DNA of 45,369 bases from a virus. The notes below the pieces were generated by a model. The model did not search any database. It saw nothing but the letters and a program-made list of their open reading frames with translations, and was not told the DNA's origin. A program made the translations under genes and the position numbers. Of this stretch, positions 35,001-40,805 are shown piece after piece; position 1 is the stretch's first letter; every line of letters begins with the position of its first letter. The stretch covers positions 1-45,369 of IMG/VR virus record IMGVR_UViG_3300032087_001935; one strand, 5' to 3'.

Positions 35001-36055
35001 ATGGATTCAGAGAGGGCGTTCGTGGTGCAAACACCATCTGGATTTTCGGTCACCAGTTTAATTACTCTAACGTAGAACCATTCGCAACAATGATGTCAAT
35101 GGCAGCAGACATAGGCAGCGAATTAAAGAAAGGTAATTATGATGGGGCAGCGGCTGAAATGTTAATCGCTTCTCCAGCGCATCAAGCACAAGATAGAAGT
35201 TTCTTTAAGGGGGTAGACGAGTTTAGGAAAGTTGTCAGAGCAGCGGGTGATGAAGATGACTCGGCTGGCGCACAACTTAACTCATTGTTTGCTGATGCAA
35301 TTGCCTCATTCGCTGTGCCTAATATAGTCAGGCAAACAGTCAGAGAAAACAAAAACTATGTAGTTACGAAGGTGTCTGATAGCTTTACTCAAAGACTTGT
35401 AAAGTCTATGGAGTTACCAGACACAGTAGTCAGAATGTTTGGTGGCGAAGCCATCCCCCCTGTTGTAGATGCTTGGGGTGGCGTGGCAAGGAATGAATTC
35501 AGAAAGCCTTTCGATGATAGCGAGATGAGTCAGTGGTCTAGGTTTATTGGCAACATGACAATGCCAATGCTTAAATACTCAGGTAGTGACGAGGTGTTTA
35601 TTGGTGATGAAATCTATGTCAACTACAACAAGGGTAAAGCTGGCAAGGAAGAAAAGTTCCCCAGAAGTTTTTGCGGTAGACCTTGGGAGAGGACGTTCCA
35701 GCATGAAGGGAATGAAATCAAATTGAGTGAGACTGACTACGCTCATTTCCAGTATTACGCTGGCGGGATAGCTGCTCGATTGTGTCATAAGTATTTACCT
35801 AGGAAGAGGGTAGATAACCCAAGTGACTTTGACATCCATATGGTTACCACACTTAGAAACAAAGCTCGTGATTACGTAAAATCTAAATACCTTCAGGGTA
35901 AAATGTATGAGATAGGCATTGAGTCTGGTGCTGCTCAAACCGACAGGGATTTTATGAAATATATTCATGAAAGAGCTAATGTAAAAGTTAAGGATAAAGA
36001 TGCTTACGAACGTAGAGAAGAATTTAGAGCATACTATAAAGATGTAGGTAATTAA
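26072..36055 (+). CDS. giant 3327-aa polyvalent internal virion protein
   Basis: Fills 22% of the genome. Segments: 1-480 helical virion-type region; 480-640 Pro/acidic linker with four EAPPVI-x-D repeats (593-630); 640-1160 charged coiled coils; about 1165-1410 a region resembling GAP1-N domains (DKTGRSNFMAHSFVIN, 1243-1258); a KVEPKVEPKVE linker; 1550-2100 helical; about 2115-2245 a metallopeptidase-PolyVal-like domain in which EELFH (2176-2180) replaces HExxH and TQSEEIAHAL would supply the third ligand; a Gly-Thr hinge (2499-2512); then 2525-3327 resembling the C-terminal part of large podovirus internal proteins (NNILSGIRTHITNVTNN). Probably ejected into the host. Domain names are judged by eye. 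Confidence 0.8.
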   Translation: MATGFQTPEFSLEQRRRDLDPAYDAQQRAEEAKKKADEQVQDLLAMGAGYGNNTHSNLAPEGIAEDPLTPDERRDANNRYDKQNRGRLNVPTESPLFSLDLGKAKELAQQQRDIEIVPRFGKWEDMSPAERGEEAYRQVEKEMQENPQARAGVEGTAIVGKDNIPILGSFLSAADASALQVTAQRIVDDKAEPADYILFAKAMHQANHDAQKGLLEQTGEAIADVGTLMVDYWLSGGVLSKGGLGNATEAQIAGKEFAEKAAKKEIFDKALEKIGGGWFKQGAAKVGRHVSDVAIKAGKKGIMYAPRAAETIAGRGSIDDFIIDEKGNYQFKEEEDSAGRDLFEAVATAYAEIVIEEIIPDGVLAGLAKGSKNKAIKKLGEFMTKAGETKVGKAASVGGFGGMLGEIGEERLTELANYVITNEVDQLGTSKALWDAVASGDPEKINEAWEMGAPELGAIGAIGAVKGATSFVGKRNPTKQGNRQNIPASPDAIPGAAGVDDIQDIQVEPGQRQEIVQEEIPDVQVEPTDVTQRAERPQEVEEDAAPPVPRSEVLPEGHPALGDVDTRAEPPEVKIPDLKPDDIQYDPKPKAPDVEAPPVIEDVEAPPVIEDVEAPPVIKDEVEAPPVIQDKTDVPVAKRVTREPQTEQMDTSGDINNPIERLDMKDESAYREDIESLIKKSKKAGGKVSRNDIKSIGYLDGTLYDNKKYDFSKSTERRRFVREAEQRLKQGRQQTQKAQEQQRQPVVKVVPEPTKTEPLKLKDALKNVQEQERYKEAGEIKGSRQAASRYDIDYGEQRKQERRDAATREINKVLMKDIPAKSDNEQENNERSQLIHERLNTLAGNMGVEVDANMSIKEKKDVILDKHEESEQEGFKETVKEGMERDKRTSPWLDIEASWESEAKPDKKVPLPPGYRYSKDGAIVKPGESLKQINAINNEIANLRTKPQNADTRAKIESLQQEREDIVNAHNARVIKRTKPDPTKEPSKQGKPTAKEDQLKKEEQTETEKIQSKIDKAKQKYSKIENPTKGQTNYHRRKINKLIEQQANLEREYEVAQDEVAKEKETEVKEETKAQEEGNAVDKMLALQNEERELELKPKTPEIRARLTQIKAERKKLLPQYQKELKAQSQKTQEAKPKVEPEATPEVKPPPLPTAKETESLVPKDAVIYEVITTSTDKYRDVLERGPVPSEANRRWIRQGVSGHSNELEDTGGKNHAFTINPSRRAGQRNQGALTQVGFPGRDKTGRSNFMAHSFVINTKEDLDISPAKIIKQIEFENDWKKYSDVQDHVKEQTKKPTIDNIVNIETPSVISNELAQEIADAILDRKTVQVQIVYDSKNLPSNLDVMIQVSELLPNKEQWETTFSTQHKEGSKKDNSIRVQFLHAEDASSPSSRVKVFNITNEVKSKPEPKPETKVEPKVEPKVEAPEPHTKRTDEFDDFIAITREGEIKDNSGISWDWQVKSGDYGDVVAGVSLKAEFDGFGYVSELWYGDESLQSEIKKSELYNRIRTAIQDNQVAALDESNQIREETKVEPEPPKKTPAQKKKAEEAGKAKYSRTQLNKDIKEFLGPGISLQANKEGGKDSFIIETTRNAQMKLKPDASLIINEPLIKEGESVEDAQDRWFGAGEMGGILDSFLISKDEKLEELKGKIKEAKDDSWDKDLKERMQENEKEAFKLIAQGAKQEAARKKGTPTKKIKIVSGKLEEWTEQALAAEEWARNELNQSVPEQSDKATLQVPRDFEEAYHDRKTLDDFRKYRFDKRNVDAARKGKAEDISDNSDLVFEALLDHRLIHSRLHKNNYGIMPDATKLIEKRLTKDLKALGKTIDNLTQAELDVLRRNIGAELIRRSEPSRRYDHMFFDPKGKRLISKDGSFTLQWEYDPNSVVGRVVEGGPAIGQKTSTPIPFNMGMVIRITPEEFAATNWSDIPPFVKNLFGTPWSKLDAKAQKKFKNEADYQASMFRNMHEALIKSLVPKETELKKQLEQLREGESIRLDAEKKAKAYRRQIPYKVMKSYPDMFKQELKELTQRREEKLGENASMEPSPNLTLEHNEYLFSPLDVKPMRDVPANLQVTEQAVRSFAGGVTIGKTRAGYVVKTPNGEFHVVHVNDIRHLNEMELKRYEGQYTKKQLEAAAKHQPMGVYVRGKGKRKYGITDLGVIYLNGHPDSMADMGTLTEELFHLADVMGFINSADRRKLVKKYSSLDKDFITQSEEIAHALKRMERKDRTFILGGLRKFLRKLMKLFNIDDSVGRVMLDAMKAGTIWETRDDVRAAHINSMLDAKDLFFSPTSNKVKGKTQTAPEADYKDWQARTEQGRIDYENRRIPENDKLNRQAAADQIRGREVDALGEVIDKMRDMEQAGFSAVDMHKAKMLHDVICQWEDTGQHDGNVDFIMLVAKYREAYRRLGTAIARALNARRSPYSTETEAIHATLREAVFMPNSQKVRELQKLLGVKSEELISESAVEGDLMLNPDGGIEGTGTGLAGGNGVPSGAPGTGVGTGTGTGTGTGTGTGLGTGAAGTMLGTNYKLAIKKLPRSKQQQASQLLADIVKERKDMKDFLRNQGFDVSVKGLQAIAKNPIRARQFMDNVSWKKMHQVDKAFAWLKHIFYNNILSGIRTHITNVTNNMLYRKYRDFERGMGRSLFFSMSDPAAIRESLTGEDYKDWKRMERKLLRSRKNEVGKGVLKEEWAEAINLVNSGYAAAWANTCTTFNTNYSAVDSKRLTKDELDFYRREGITQPIATGPISKALVGAYGVPTKALRAGDEFFRSLALNSLVGVAAAAEARLAVADGKIGSDEIDGYIVKQISNPNSLAWDKAHRLASEFVHQETDGALRTSVIRLIERGGKGVENIVSNWVGDGYAGRIIYNTLDLGLRVFALPFRRTPINLIGKGFARSPFLGLLLNGMHGIGTKNKARREGTNVAFFDGIEGESFASMISTIMMLAMIGAGDDEGDDSIGWKNFGWTGSKPGRDKEEEIHGFREGVRGANTIWIFGHQFNYSNVEPFATMMSMAADIGSELKKGNYDGAAAEMLIASPAHQAQDRSFFKGVDEFRKVVRAAGDEDDSAGAQLNSLFADAIASFAVPNIVRQTVRENKNYVVTKVSDSFTQRLVKSMELPDTVVRMFGGEAIPPVVDAWGGVARNEFRKPFDDSEMSQWSRFIGNMTMPMLKYSGSDEVFIGDEIYVNYNKGKAGKEEKFPRSFCGRPWERTFQHEGNEIKLSETDYAHFQYYAGGIAARLCHKYLPRKRVDNPSDFDIHMVTTLRNKARDYVKSKYLQGKMYEIGIESGAAQTDRDFMKYIHERANVKVKDKDAYERREEFRAYYKDVGN
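27848..27961 (+). repeat. four tandem DVEAPPVIxD-coding repeats
   Basis: Four units of about 10-11 codons encode EAPPVIED, EAPPVIED, EAPPVIKD and EAPPVIQD within the giant gene. Codons differ between units (for example CCACCA, CCGCCA, CCGCCG). It is likely a flexible, extended spacer. Confidence 0.85.
33566..33607 (+). repeat. hexanucleotide GGNACN repeat (Gly-Thr hinge)
   Basis: Seven tandem 6-base units (GGAACC/GGAACA/GGGACA/GGGACT) encode (GT)7, inside a longer Gly/Thr-rich linker that separates the zincin-like half of the giant protein from its C-terminal 800 residues. A replication-slippage hotspot and probable flexible hinge. Confidence 0.9.
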
Positions 36056-36057
36056 TA

Positions 36058-36324
36058 ATGGGTAAGCGAAGAAGACGTAGGTCTATAGATTATGTGGATT
36101 CCGAAGCTACTACAGAAGCCGAGGCACATGGATTCAAACGGGATGTTCGGATGTCAGCGAAGACAAGTAAGGTAGAGGCCAAGACAGCAGGCAAGGCTGC
36201 CGTTATAGAAAGTAAGGCCATGCTTGCACAGGCTAAAGCAAATAAAAGAAAGTGGCTCGTAGCCCTGATAGCCATTGGTATGGCTGCGTATATGTTTATC
36301 AAAGCAAAGATAGGAGTAGGATGA
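36058..36324 (+). CDS. basic protein with C-terminal transmembrane segment, 88 aa
   Basis: The N-terminus is a run of Arg/Lys (MGKRRRRRSIDYVD), the middle an Ala/Lys helix, and the C-terminus one membrane helix (WLVALIAIGMAAYMFIKAKI). It begins a cluster of small membrane proteins at the end of the late operon, where lysis genes usually lie, so it could be a spanin-like, antiholin or virion membrane component. No family assignment. Its stop overlaps the next start by ATGA. Confidence 0.7.
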   Translation: MGKRRRRRSIDYVDSEATTEAEAHGFKRDVRMSAKTSKVEAKTAGKAAVIESKAMLAQAKANKRKWLVALIAIGMAAYMFIKAKIGVG

Positions 36325-36548
36325 TGGGTGCTATTAAAAACATTATCAGTGATTTTATTGACAGCTTAAAGAGCAGTAAGCGTGTACTTACTGGGATACT
36401 TACAGTGGTGTTCATGTTTGCGTATGAATACTTTAAGCTGGAAGAAAAGGGCATAGCTAGAGAGTCAGTCAACAATGCAGTGATGACTATTGTGGCATTG
36501 ATATTGGGCGACTCTATTCGTAGCGTTAATCCAGATAAGGTGGAATGA
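36321..36548 (+). CDS. holin candidate, 75 aa, two membrane segments
   Basis: ATG at 36321 overlaps the upstream stop. Two hydrophobic helices are visible (VLTGILTVVFMFAYEYF and VNNAVMTIVALILGDSI) with a charged loop between, a class II holin layout. The position before the other late membrane proteins fits. Holins time lysis by permeabilising the inner membrane. No confident family match by eye, so the call rests on topology and context. Confidence 0.55.
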   Translation: MMGAIKNIISDFIDSLKSSKRVLTGILTVVFMFAYEYFKLEEKGIARESVNNAVMTIVALILGDSIRSVNPDKVE

Positions 36549-36751
36549 TGAAGAGTTGGTACATACTACCGTTGTCACGAACAAGAGTTATGGTACGCAC
36601 ACGTAACTGTGTGACCTGCGTATCTGTGCAGAAGCACCTAGAGTCATTAGGTTTTGTGCGTGTTCGATTCTTTCGATTCCTTTTACATATCATTAACTTT
36701 AAGTGTAAGGTAGTGCCTTACGATGGGAGCAGCACCCCCTCTGACGACTAA
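36545..36751 (+). CDS. hypothetical hydrophobic/basic protein, 68 aa
   Basis: Starts at ATGATGAAG overlapping the previous stop by four bases, with AAGGTGGA upstream. The product is basic with a hydrophobic segment (VRFFRFLLHIINFKCKVVPY) and two Cys near residue 25. Its stop codon lies in the loop of a hairpin (36743-36758). It may be a real small gene of the lysis cluster, but codon use is less regular than in its neighbours. Confidence 0.45.
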   Translation: MMKSWYILPLSRTRVMVRTRNCVTCVSVQKHLESLGFVRVRFFRFLLHIINFKCKVVPYDGSSTPSDD

Positions 36752-36791
36752 GGTCGTCGTCGGTCAGCGGTGACTTTGGTTGCCGCTGGCC
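36743..36791 (+). promoter_or_regulatory. tandem hairpins between lysis-region genes
   Basis: GACGAC-TAAG-GTCGTC (36743-36758) is followed at once by GGTCAGCGG (36762-36770) pairing with CCGCTGGCC (36783-36791) over 9 bp including one G-U pair. No U-run follows, so processing or stability is likelier than termination. The second hairpin ends 18 bases before the next ATG. Confidence 0.55.
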
Positions 36792-36809
36792 ATAGGGTGC
36801 AAAATAATT

Positions 36810-37103
36810 ATGGAAACTCAAGAGTGGATAACTATAGTAAATAGTATTGGCCTACCAGCGGCCTTCCTAATATTCTTAATGTGGGGGTTGTGGAGAATCC
36901 TTACTTCAATCGCTCCTTACTTTCTTGACTCATACACTAAACACTGTGAGTTGATAGAGGAGCTTAAAGATAGCGTCCGTAATTGCGACAAGAATGGCAA
37001 GGCATTAAACCATGCCGCTGATGCTCTAGATGTACTTGCTCCGGCAAGTAAGAAGGAGTCTATTCGTAGGCATACGGTTGCGATGAAAGAGGAGTTGCAG
37101 TGA
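36810..37103 (+). CDS. membrane-anchored protein, 97 aa, second holin-like candidate
   Basis: ATG at 36810 was chosen over an upstream TTG because the TTG lies within the hairpin. One N-terminal membrane helix (GLPAAFLIFLMWGLWRILTS) is followed by a soluble helical tail (CELIEELKDSVRNCDKNGKA), a topology seen in some phage holins and accessory lysis proteins. It lies in the lysis cluster and overlaps the HNH gene start (GTGA). Confidence 0.6.
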   Translation: METQEWITIVNSIGLPAAFLIFLMWGLWRILTSIAPYFLDSYTKHCELIEELKDSVRNCDKNGKALNHAADALDVLAPASKKESIRRHTVAMKEELQ

Positions 37104-37582
37104 CTATAGTAGATAGGGTACGTTCTTATTTTGAAAAGCATGGTGTAAAGTCAGCCGCTATCCTGAGAGAGAAACCTGAATTCCAAGACTTATCTTGGAA
37201 GCAGATATACGGTGCTATCAGGAGGATACAGAATCCCGACAGGGAGCGTAAGTATTACGACAAGAACCCAAGCTACCTGCTCTGGAGGAACGCAAAGGCG
37301 CGTTCAATAAAGAAGAACATATACTTCAAGCTGGAGAGGGAAGATATAAAGATACCTGTACGATGCCCGGTGCTAGGCCTTGTGTTACATCGCTATCCCG
37401 GTAGGCGTGGAGGCGGCCCCTCTAGCCCCACAGTAGACCGCATTGACCCGACGAAGGGATACACCAAAGAGAACGTACATGTCATTAGCAAGCGAGCTAA
37501 CCTGCTTAAAAACGATGCTACGCCGGACGAGCTTGTACAGATATGTGAGTGGGTTCTCAAGAACCTTGGTAAAAAAGACTGA
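37100..37582 (+). CDS. HNH/endonuclease VII-like nuclease, 160 aa
   Basis: The C-terminal half carries the common phage nuclease signature: CPVLGLVL, then PTVDRIDPTKGYTKENVHVI followed by SKRANLLKNDAT. The D-R-I-D-P-x-K-G-Y-x-x-x-N-V run is the core of a beta-beta-alpha metal HNH fold. The N-terminal 60 residues are helical and may bind DNA. Start is GTG at 37100 with GAGGAG upstream. It is the last rightward gene and overlaps the convergent nuclease gene by 26 bases. It could be a homing endonuclease or a packaging/host-DNA nuclease. Confidence 0.8.
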   Translation: MTIVDRVRSYFEKHGVKSAAILREKPEFQDLSWKQIYGAIRRIQNPDRERKYYDKNPSYLLWRNAKARSIKKNIYFKLEREDIKIPVRCPVLGLVLHRYPGRRGGGPSSPTVDRIDPTKGYTKENVHVISKRANLLKNDATPDELVQICEWVLKNLGKKD

Positions 37583-38045
37583 CTACATGAACATCTTTAT
37601 AGTTGTCTTCTTCAGCTATCCTAATCATGTTGCGTTGCATCCACTCTTTGCTAAACACAATTCCTTCGACACGTAGTCCATCGCCTACCATGTCCTTCAT
37701 GGAGCCGTGGACACTGAGGTCTCTGTCTATTAGCTCACGGAGTCTTTCGACCTTTGCTCCCCAAGCTCCCTCTTTAATAACATGAACCCAGTAGTCTGCT
37801 TTAGTTCCAGCTATACCTGAGGCCACCTCGTTGCATCTTGTTTCTATGAATATGTTGCCAGTCTCTTCAGCTTTCCTGTCGTACTTAACCTCAACAGTAA
37901 ATTCTGAATTGATTAAGTCATAAGCCTTTTGGGTTTCGTAGTCTTCGGAATCATTGAGTTTGGTATCCGGCCATCTGGTGTTGACCAGCATGTCTCTTAC
38001 AAACTCTTCAGCTTCCTTGCCGAACAATAAGTCTTCGTCAAACAT
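37557..38045 (-). CDS. PD-(D/E)XK nuclease, 162 aa
   Basis: N-terminal FGKEAEEFVRDML, then YDLINSEFTVEVKYD containing the D...ExK catalytic core, then TGNIFIET and SGIAGTKADYWVHVI, the order expected for small PD-(D/E)XK enzymes of phages. ATG at 38045 (MFDEDLLFG) is preferred because GCAGGAGATTAAA precedes it. Last gene of the leftward block, tail-to-tail and overlapping with the HNH gene. It may act in host-genome degradation or recombination. Confidence 0.75.
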   Translation of the reverse strand: MFDEDLLFGKEAEEFVRDMLVNTRWPDTKLNDSEDYETQKAYDLINSEFTVEVKYDRKAEETGNIFIETRCNEVASGIAGTKADYWVHVIKEGAWGAKVERLRELIDRDLSVHGSMKDMVGDGLRVEGIVFSKEWMQRNMIRIAEEDNYKDVHVVSLFYQGS

Positions 38046-38046
38046 T

Positions 38047-38367
38047 TTAATCTCCTGCCATTTTCTCACAGTGAGGACATATATAATTCTCTTCGCACAT
38101 GTCCCTCATTCCATTGAGACACTCCTGACAAAGAGAGAACTCTATTATACCTATATACCCGTGTACCCCCTCGTCTTCTGAATCAAACTTGATAGAGCAT
38201 ACGCAACACTCACTTAGTCCAGACTCATCTTTCAATCTTTCGTACTTAAAGCACATCAATGCTATCCAGCTTTCGTTTACACGGACAGGGTATTCGCCAG
38301 TCTTAAACTTCAGTGAGTATGTGTTCTCACCTATGCTTTTAATGTACTGAATATTATTCAGTGTCAT
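38047..38367 (-). CDS. zinc-finger-like Cys-rich protein, 106 aa
   Basis: Three CxxC-type clusters (C54/C55/C57, C80/C83 in CQEC, C97/C100 in CPHC, plus C91) in the C-terminal half suggest one or two zinc sites; the N-terminal 50 residues are beta-rich. The ATG at 38367 overlaps the end of the resolvase-like gene by 14 bases and follows AAAAAGATAGAG. A longer in-frame extension up to 38538 would lie entirely within the upstream gene and is not accepted. Confidence 0.65.
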   Translation of the reverse strand: MTLNNIQYIKSIGENTYSLKFKTGEYPVRVNESWIALMCFKYERLKDESGLSECCVCSIKFDSEDEGVHGYIGIIEFSLCQECLNGMRDMCEENYICPHCEKMAGD

Positions 38368-38704
38368 CTCTATCTTTTTGAAATGGTAGGGAAAGCGTGA
38401 CCTTATCCCAGTCTTCGAGGTAGTGGATAACGACGAACCGTTTTCCATTTCTTTTATGCAAGACGACAGAAACTTCGTCATCTCTTTTGTCTCTTTCAGC
38501 CTGCTCAAGAGCAGTGTATAGATTGAATCGTTCGACATTCTTCACCTCAAAGTGTAAGCCTTCAACATCTGTAATCAGGTCAGCATCTCCAGCCTCACCG
38601 CAATACTGTTGCGCCCTTCTTGCTTCAATACCTAACTTCTCCAGTTCCTTAGCGGCCATACGCTCACCGCGCTTGCCCTTCTCTCGTGACATCCTACCCA
38701 TCAT
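38354..38704 (-). CDS. Holliday-junction-resolvase-like nuclease (Hjc/VRR type), 116 aa
   Basis: N-terminal SREKGKRGERMAAKELEKLG, then GDADLITDVEG and LHFEVKNVERFNLY, that is, E...D...ExK, as in archaeal Hjc-type and phage PDDEXK resolvases. KRFVVIHYLEDW closes the fold. It could cut branched recombination or replication intermediates before packaging. Start is uncertain among ATGs at 38704, 38701 and 38692; the first is separated best from a ribosome site. Confidence 0.75.
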   Translation of the reverse strand: MMGRMSREKGKRGERMAAKELEKLGIEARRAQQYCGEAGDADLITDVEGLHFEVKNVERFNLYTALEQAERDKRDDEVSVVLHKRNGKRFVVIHYLEDWDKVTLSLPFQKDRDDTE

Positions 38705-38987
38705 CAGGTTCCGTGTTGTTAAATACTGAAGTGTCAATCACTGGTGGATTCCATTCAATGACTGCATCACCAACAAATCGTTTAGCTCTCTCTAACTCAG
38801 TCCAGCTAAATTGTATCTCAAGACATACTCTTCTTATCCTCTCGTCCATGACGAGAGATGCTTCCCGATTAGTGATACAGGCTAGAACCGCTACGCTCTC
38901 ACCAGCCCTGTCAGGGAAGGTAAGATAAAGCGGCTTCCCAGTTTTGGGGTCTAGCCTGTATCGCTTTCGGAGTGCCTTTTGTTTCAT
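38694..38987 (-). CDS. hypothetical replication-module protein, 97 aa
   Basis: Unrecognised. It is basic at the N-terminus (MKQKALRKRYRLDPKTGKPL), with a beta region and a helix (QFSWTELERAKRFVGDAVIE). ATG at 38987 lies one base after the stop of the primase-helicase gene and has only a weak ribosome site, so it probably depends on coupling. The location suggests a DNA-metabolism accessory role. Confidence 0.65.
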   Translation of the reverse strand: MKQKALRKRYRLDPKTGKPLYLTFPDRAGESVAVLACITNREASLVMDERIRRVCLEIQFSWTELERAKRFVGDAVIEWNPPVIDTSVFNNTEPDDG

Positions 38988-38988
38988 A

Positions 38989-40731
38989 CTACCAGCGGAA
39001 TTGCTGGCGTGGTGCATCAAAAGATAGCTCTACCTTAGCAGTCCTGATAGGGCCGTTGCGTCTCTTGGCTATATGCAGGTCATACTTCTTAGGGTCTCTG
39101 TTGTAGGCTCCTCTTGCATGCCACCAGCCAAACATAATAAGGTCAGCGTCTTGCTCAAGTTGACCGGACTCACGTAAATCCGATGCGTTAAAGTGTACAT
39201 TATCCCTACGCTCAACGTCACGAGAAACTTGGCAAAGTGCTAGCACTCCGACATTGTGTTCTCTCGCTGAGGTCTTGATGCGTTGTGAGATTTCAGTAAC
39301 AGCTTCGTAGCGTCCTTGCTTCTTGCCTGCTCTAAGTAGTTGTAGATAGTCTACTGCTATTAACTGCACACCCTTCTTGGCGTAGTGTGCCATGTACTTC
39401 TCTACATGCTCAAGTGTTGAGACATTGTGGAAGTAGAAGGGTAGTTTCTCTATTAGTTCAGTCGCCTTGTATTCAATTTCCTTCTGGCGATTCTGCCATT
39501 CACTCTCATCTCCCCCGATGAGTGTCTGAATAGCCCTCCTGCCTATCTCTATCCGGCCCATCTCGGCATTGAGCATTAGTACCGGAGTACCATTGCGCGC
39601 TGCGTGCATAAGCCACTGTAGTGCTATGGCCGACTTACCATGACCGGGCCGTGCCGCTATGATTGCCATCTCACCCGGCCCTACCCCGTCGATACTATCG
39701 TCCAGTGGTTTTATTCCACTGGCAAAGTAGTTGTCGTAGCCTATCCTGTTTACAAACTTGTTGATACAGGAGAAAAGGGTATTGCCCTCTGGGTCTTCCT
39801 CGATAGCTAACTTCTTAGCCACATTATCACTGACACCTTTGTAGGCATTAGCCACGGTAGTCTTAATCCAAGTGTCGGGCTTGTCGTAACTGTTCAGGTT
39901 ACACCATACACGTAGTGACTGCTCTATCTCATCGGTAGGTATTCGCTCATACACTAAGTCTCTAGCAAGGGCATATGCTTTACTGGAGTTAGTGGTGTCG
40001 TTGAATCCCTCGGGGAGTATTCCATTCCATCTCTGGGCAACACTGGAGTTAGTAGTGGCCACAAGTTCGGCTACTCTTTCGGGCAATTCATCACTGCCCT
40101 CGAACACCGGCACCTCTTTCTCTTTGTATCCGTAGGCTTGGATGTACTCTTCTAGTTCAACAGGTGTGATAGTATCCACCTCATCGAAGCCTATGTCATC
40201 AGGGCCTGCGTTAGGGTCTATAATCTTAGACTTATTCCAATAGGGTAGGCGTACCTGATTGCCTAGTCCTCCCTCACGTAGCTTTGCCTGACGAGGATAG
40301 ATTTCCTTGTATCCGATGTTGAGTTTGCTATCGACGGACTTCCAAAAGAAGATTGCCTTCCCAGCGTCGATTGGCTCTGAAAAGAACAGCCACACATGGG
40401 CGCCACTACCACTGCTACTAATTTCAAACACAGGGTCAAGGCCCATCTTCTTGAGATGGTTGTACGTTTCATATGCTTGTTCCTTCCACTTAGGGTTAGG
40501 GTCATTGTCGTGATTGTCGAAGTCTACGCAGGTGCATTTAACCTGATTGTTTTCATCGACTAGATAGATACCGTAGCATTCCTTTTGTTCCTTAACGTGA
40601 TTGCTAAGGTAGGTATCTACTTCTAATTCTAATTCTCTAGGTGCTGGTGATTTTCCTAGCGGCTGTACTGCGAGTACGCCCATCCTGCCTGAGAAGTGTT
40701 TCAATATCTGTTCAGCTTGTATTGTTTCCAT
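38989..40731 (-). CDS. primase-helicase fusion (AEP primase + DnaB helicase), 580 aa
   Basis: Residues 1-200 look like an archaeo-eukaryotic-type primase: D70/D72 in CTCVDFD, the SGSGAHVWLFF motif with H112, and NQVRLPYW at 158-165 supply the expected DxD, sxH and basic motifs. Residues 335-580 are a DnaB/RecA-fold helicase: Walker A ARPGHGKSA (K366), DYLQLL, LRESGQLEQDADLIM and the RRNGP finger. The protein would unwind and prime at the fork. No polymerase gene accompanies it. The strong ribosome site CGGAGGAAACG follows an intrinsic terminator that could limit its expression. Confidence 0.9.
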   Translation of the reverse strand: METIQAEQILKHFSGRMGVLAVQPLGKSPAPRELELEVDTYLSNHVKEQKECYGIYLVDENNQVKCTCVDFDNHDNDPNPKWKEQAYETYNHLKKMGLDPVFEISSSGSGAHVWLFFSEPIDAGKAIFFWKSVDSKLNIGYKEIYPRQAKLREGGLGNQVRLPYWNKSKIIDPNAGPDDIGFDEVDTITPVELEEYIQAYGYKEKEVPVFEGSDELPERVAELVATTNSSVAQRWNGILPEGFNDTTNSSKAYALARDLVYERIPTDEIEQSLRVWCNLNSYDKPDTWIKTTVANAYKGVSDNVAKKLAIEEDPEGNTLFSCINKFVNRIGYDNYFASGIKPLDDSIDGVGPGEMAIIAARPGHGKSAIALQWLMHAARNGTPVLMLNAEMGRIEIGRRAIQTLIGGDESEWQNRQKEIEYKATELIEKLPFYFHNVSTLEHVEKYMAHYAKKGVQLIAVDYLQLLRAGKKQGRYEAVTEISQRIKTSAREHNVGVLALCQVSRDVERRDNVHFNASDLRESGQLEQDADLIMFGWWHARGAYNRDPKKYDLHIAKRRNGPIRTAKVELSFDAPRQQFRW

Positions 40732-40745
40732 CGTTTCCTCCGATT

Positions 40746-40782
40746 GAAAAAGTGGGGTGGCAGGTAGCTAGCCTACCACCCC
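40746..40782 (-). terminator. intrinsic terminator/attenuator between ssb and primase-helicase
   Basis: On the minus strand GGGGUGGUAGG pairs with CCUGCCACCCC over 11 bp around a CUAGCUA loop and is followed by ACUUUUUC. One pair is U-G on the minus strand but would be C-A on the plus strand, so the structure is intact only in the leftward transcript. It lies between SSB and the primase-helicase and would lower readthrough into the latter. Confidence 0.75.
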
Positions 40783-40805
40783 TCGTCTGCACTAAACTCG
40801 ACCGA

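Noticed and set aside
36650-36700. GTTCGATTC resembling a tRNA T loop on the plus strand
   Set aside because: Flanking bases do not form a T stem and no acceptor, D or anticodon arms surround it.
38368-38538. N-terminal extension of the Cys-rich protein to an ATG at 38538
   Set aside because: It would overlap the resolvase-like gene by about 185 bases; the internal ATG at 38367 at the ATGA-like junction is better placed.
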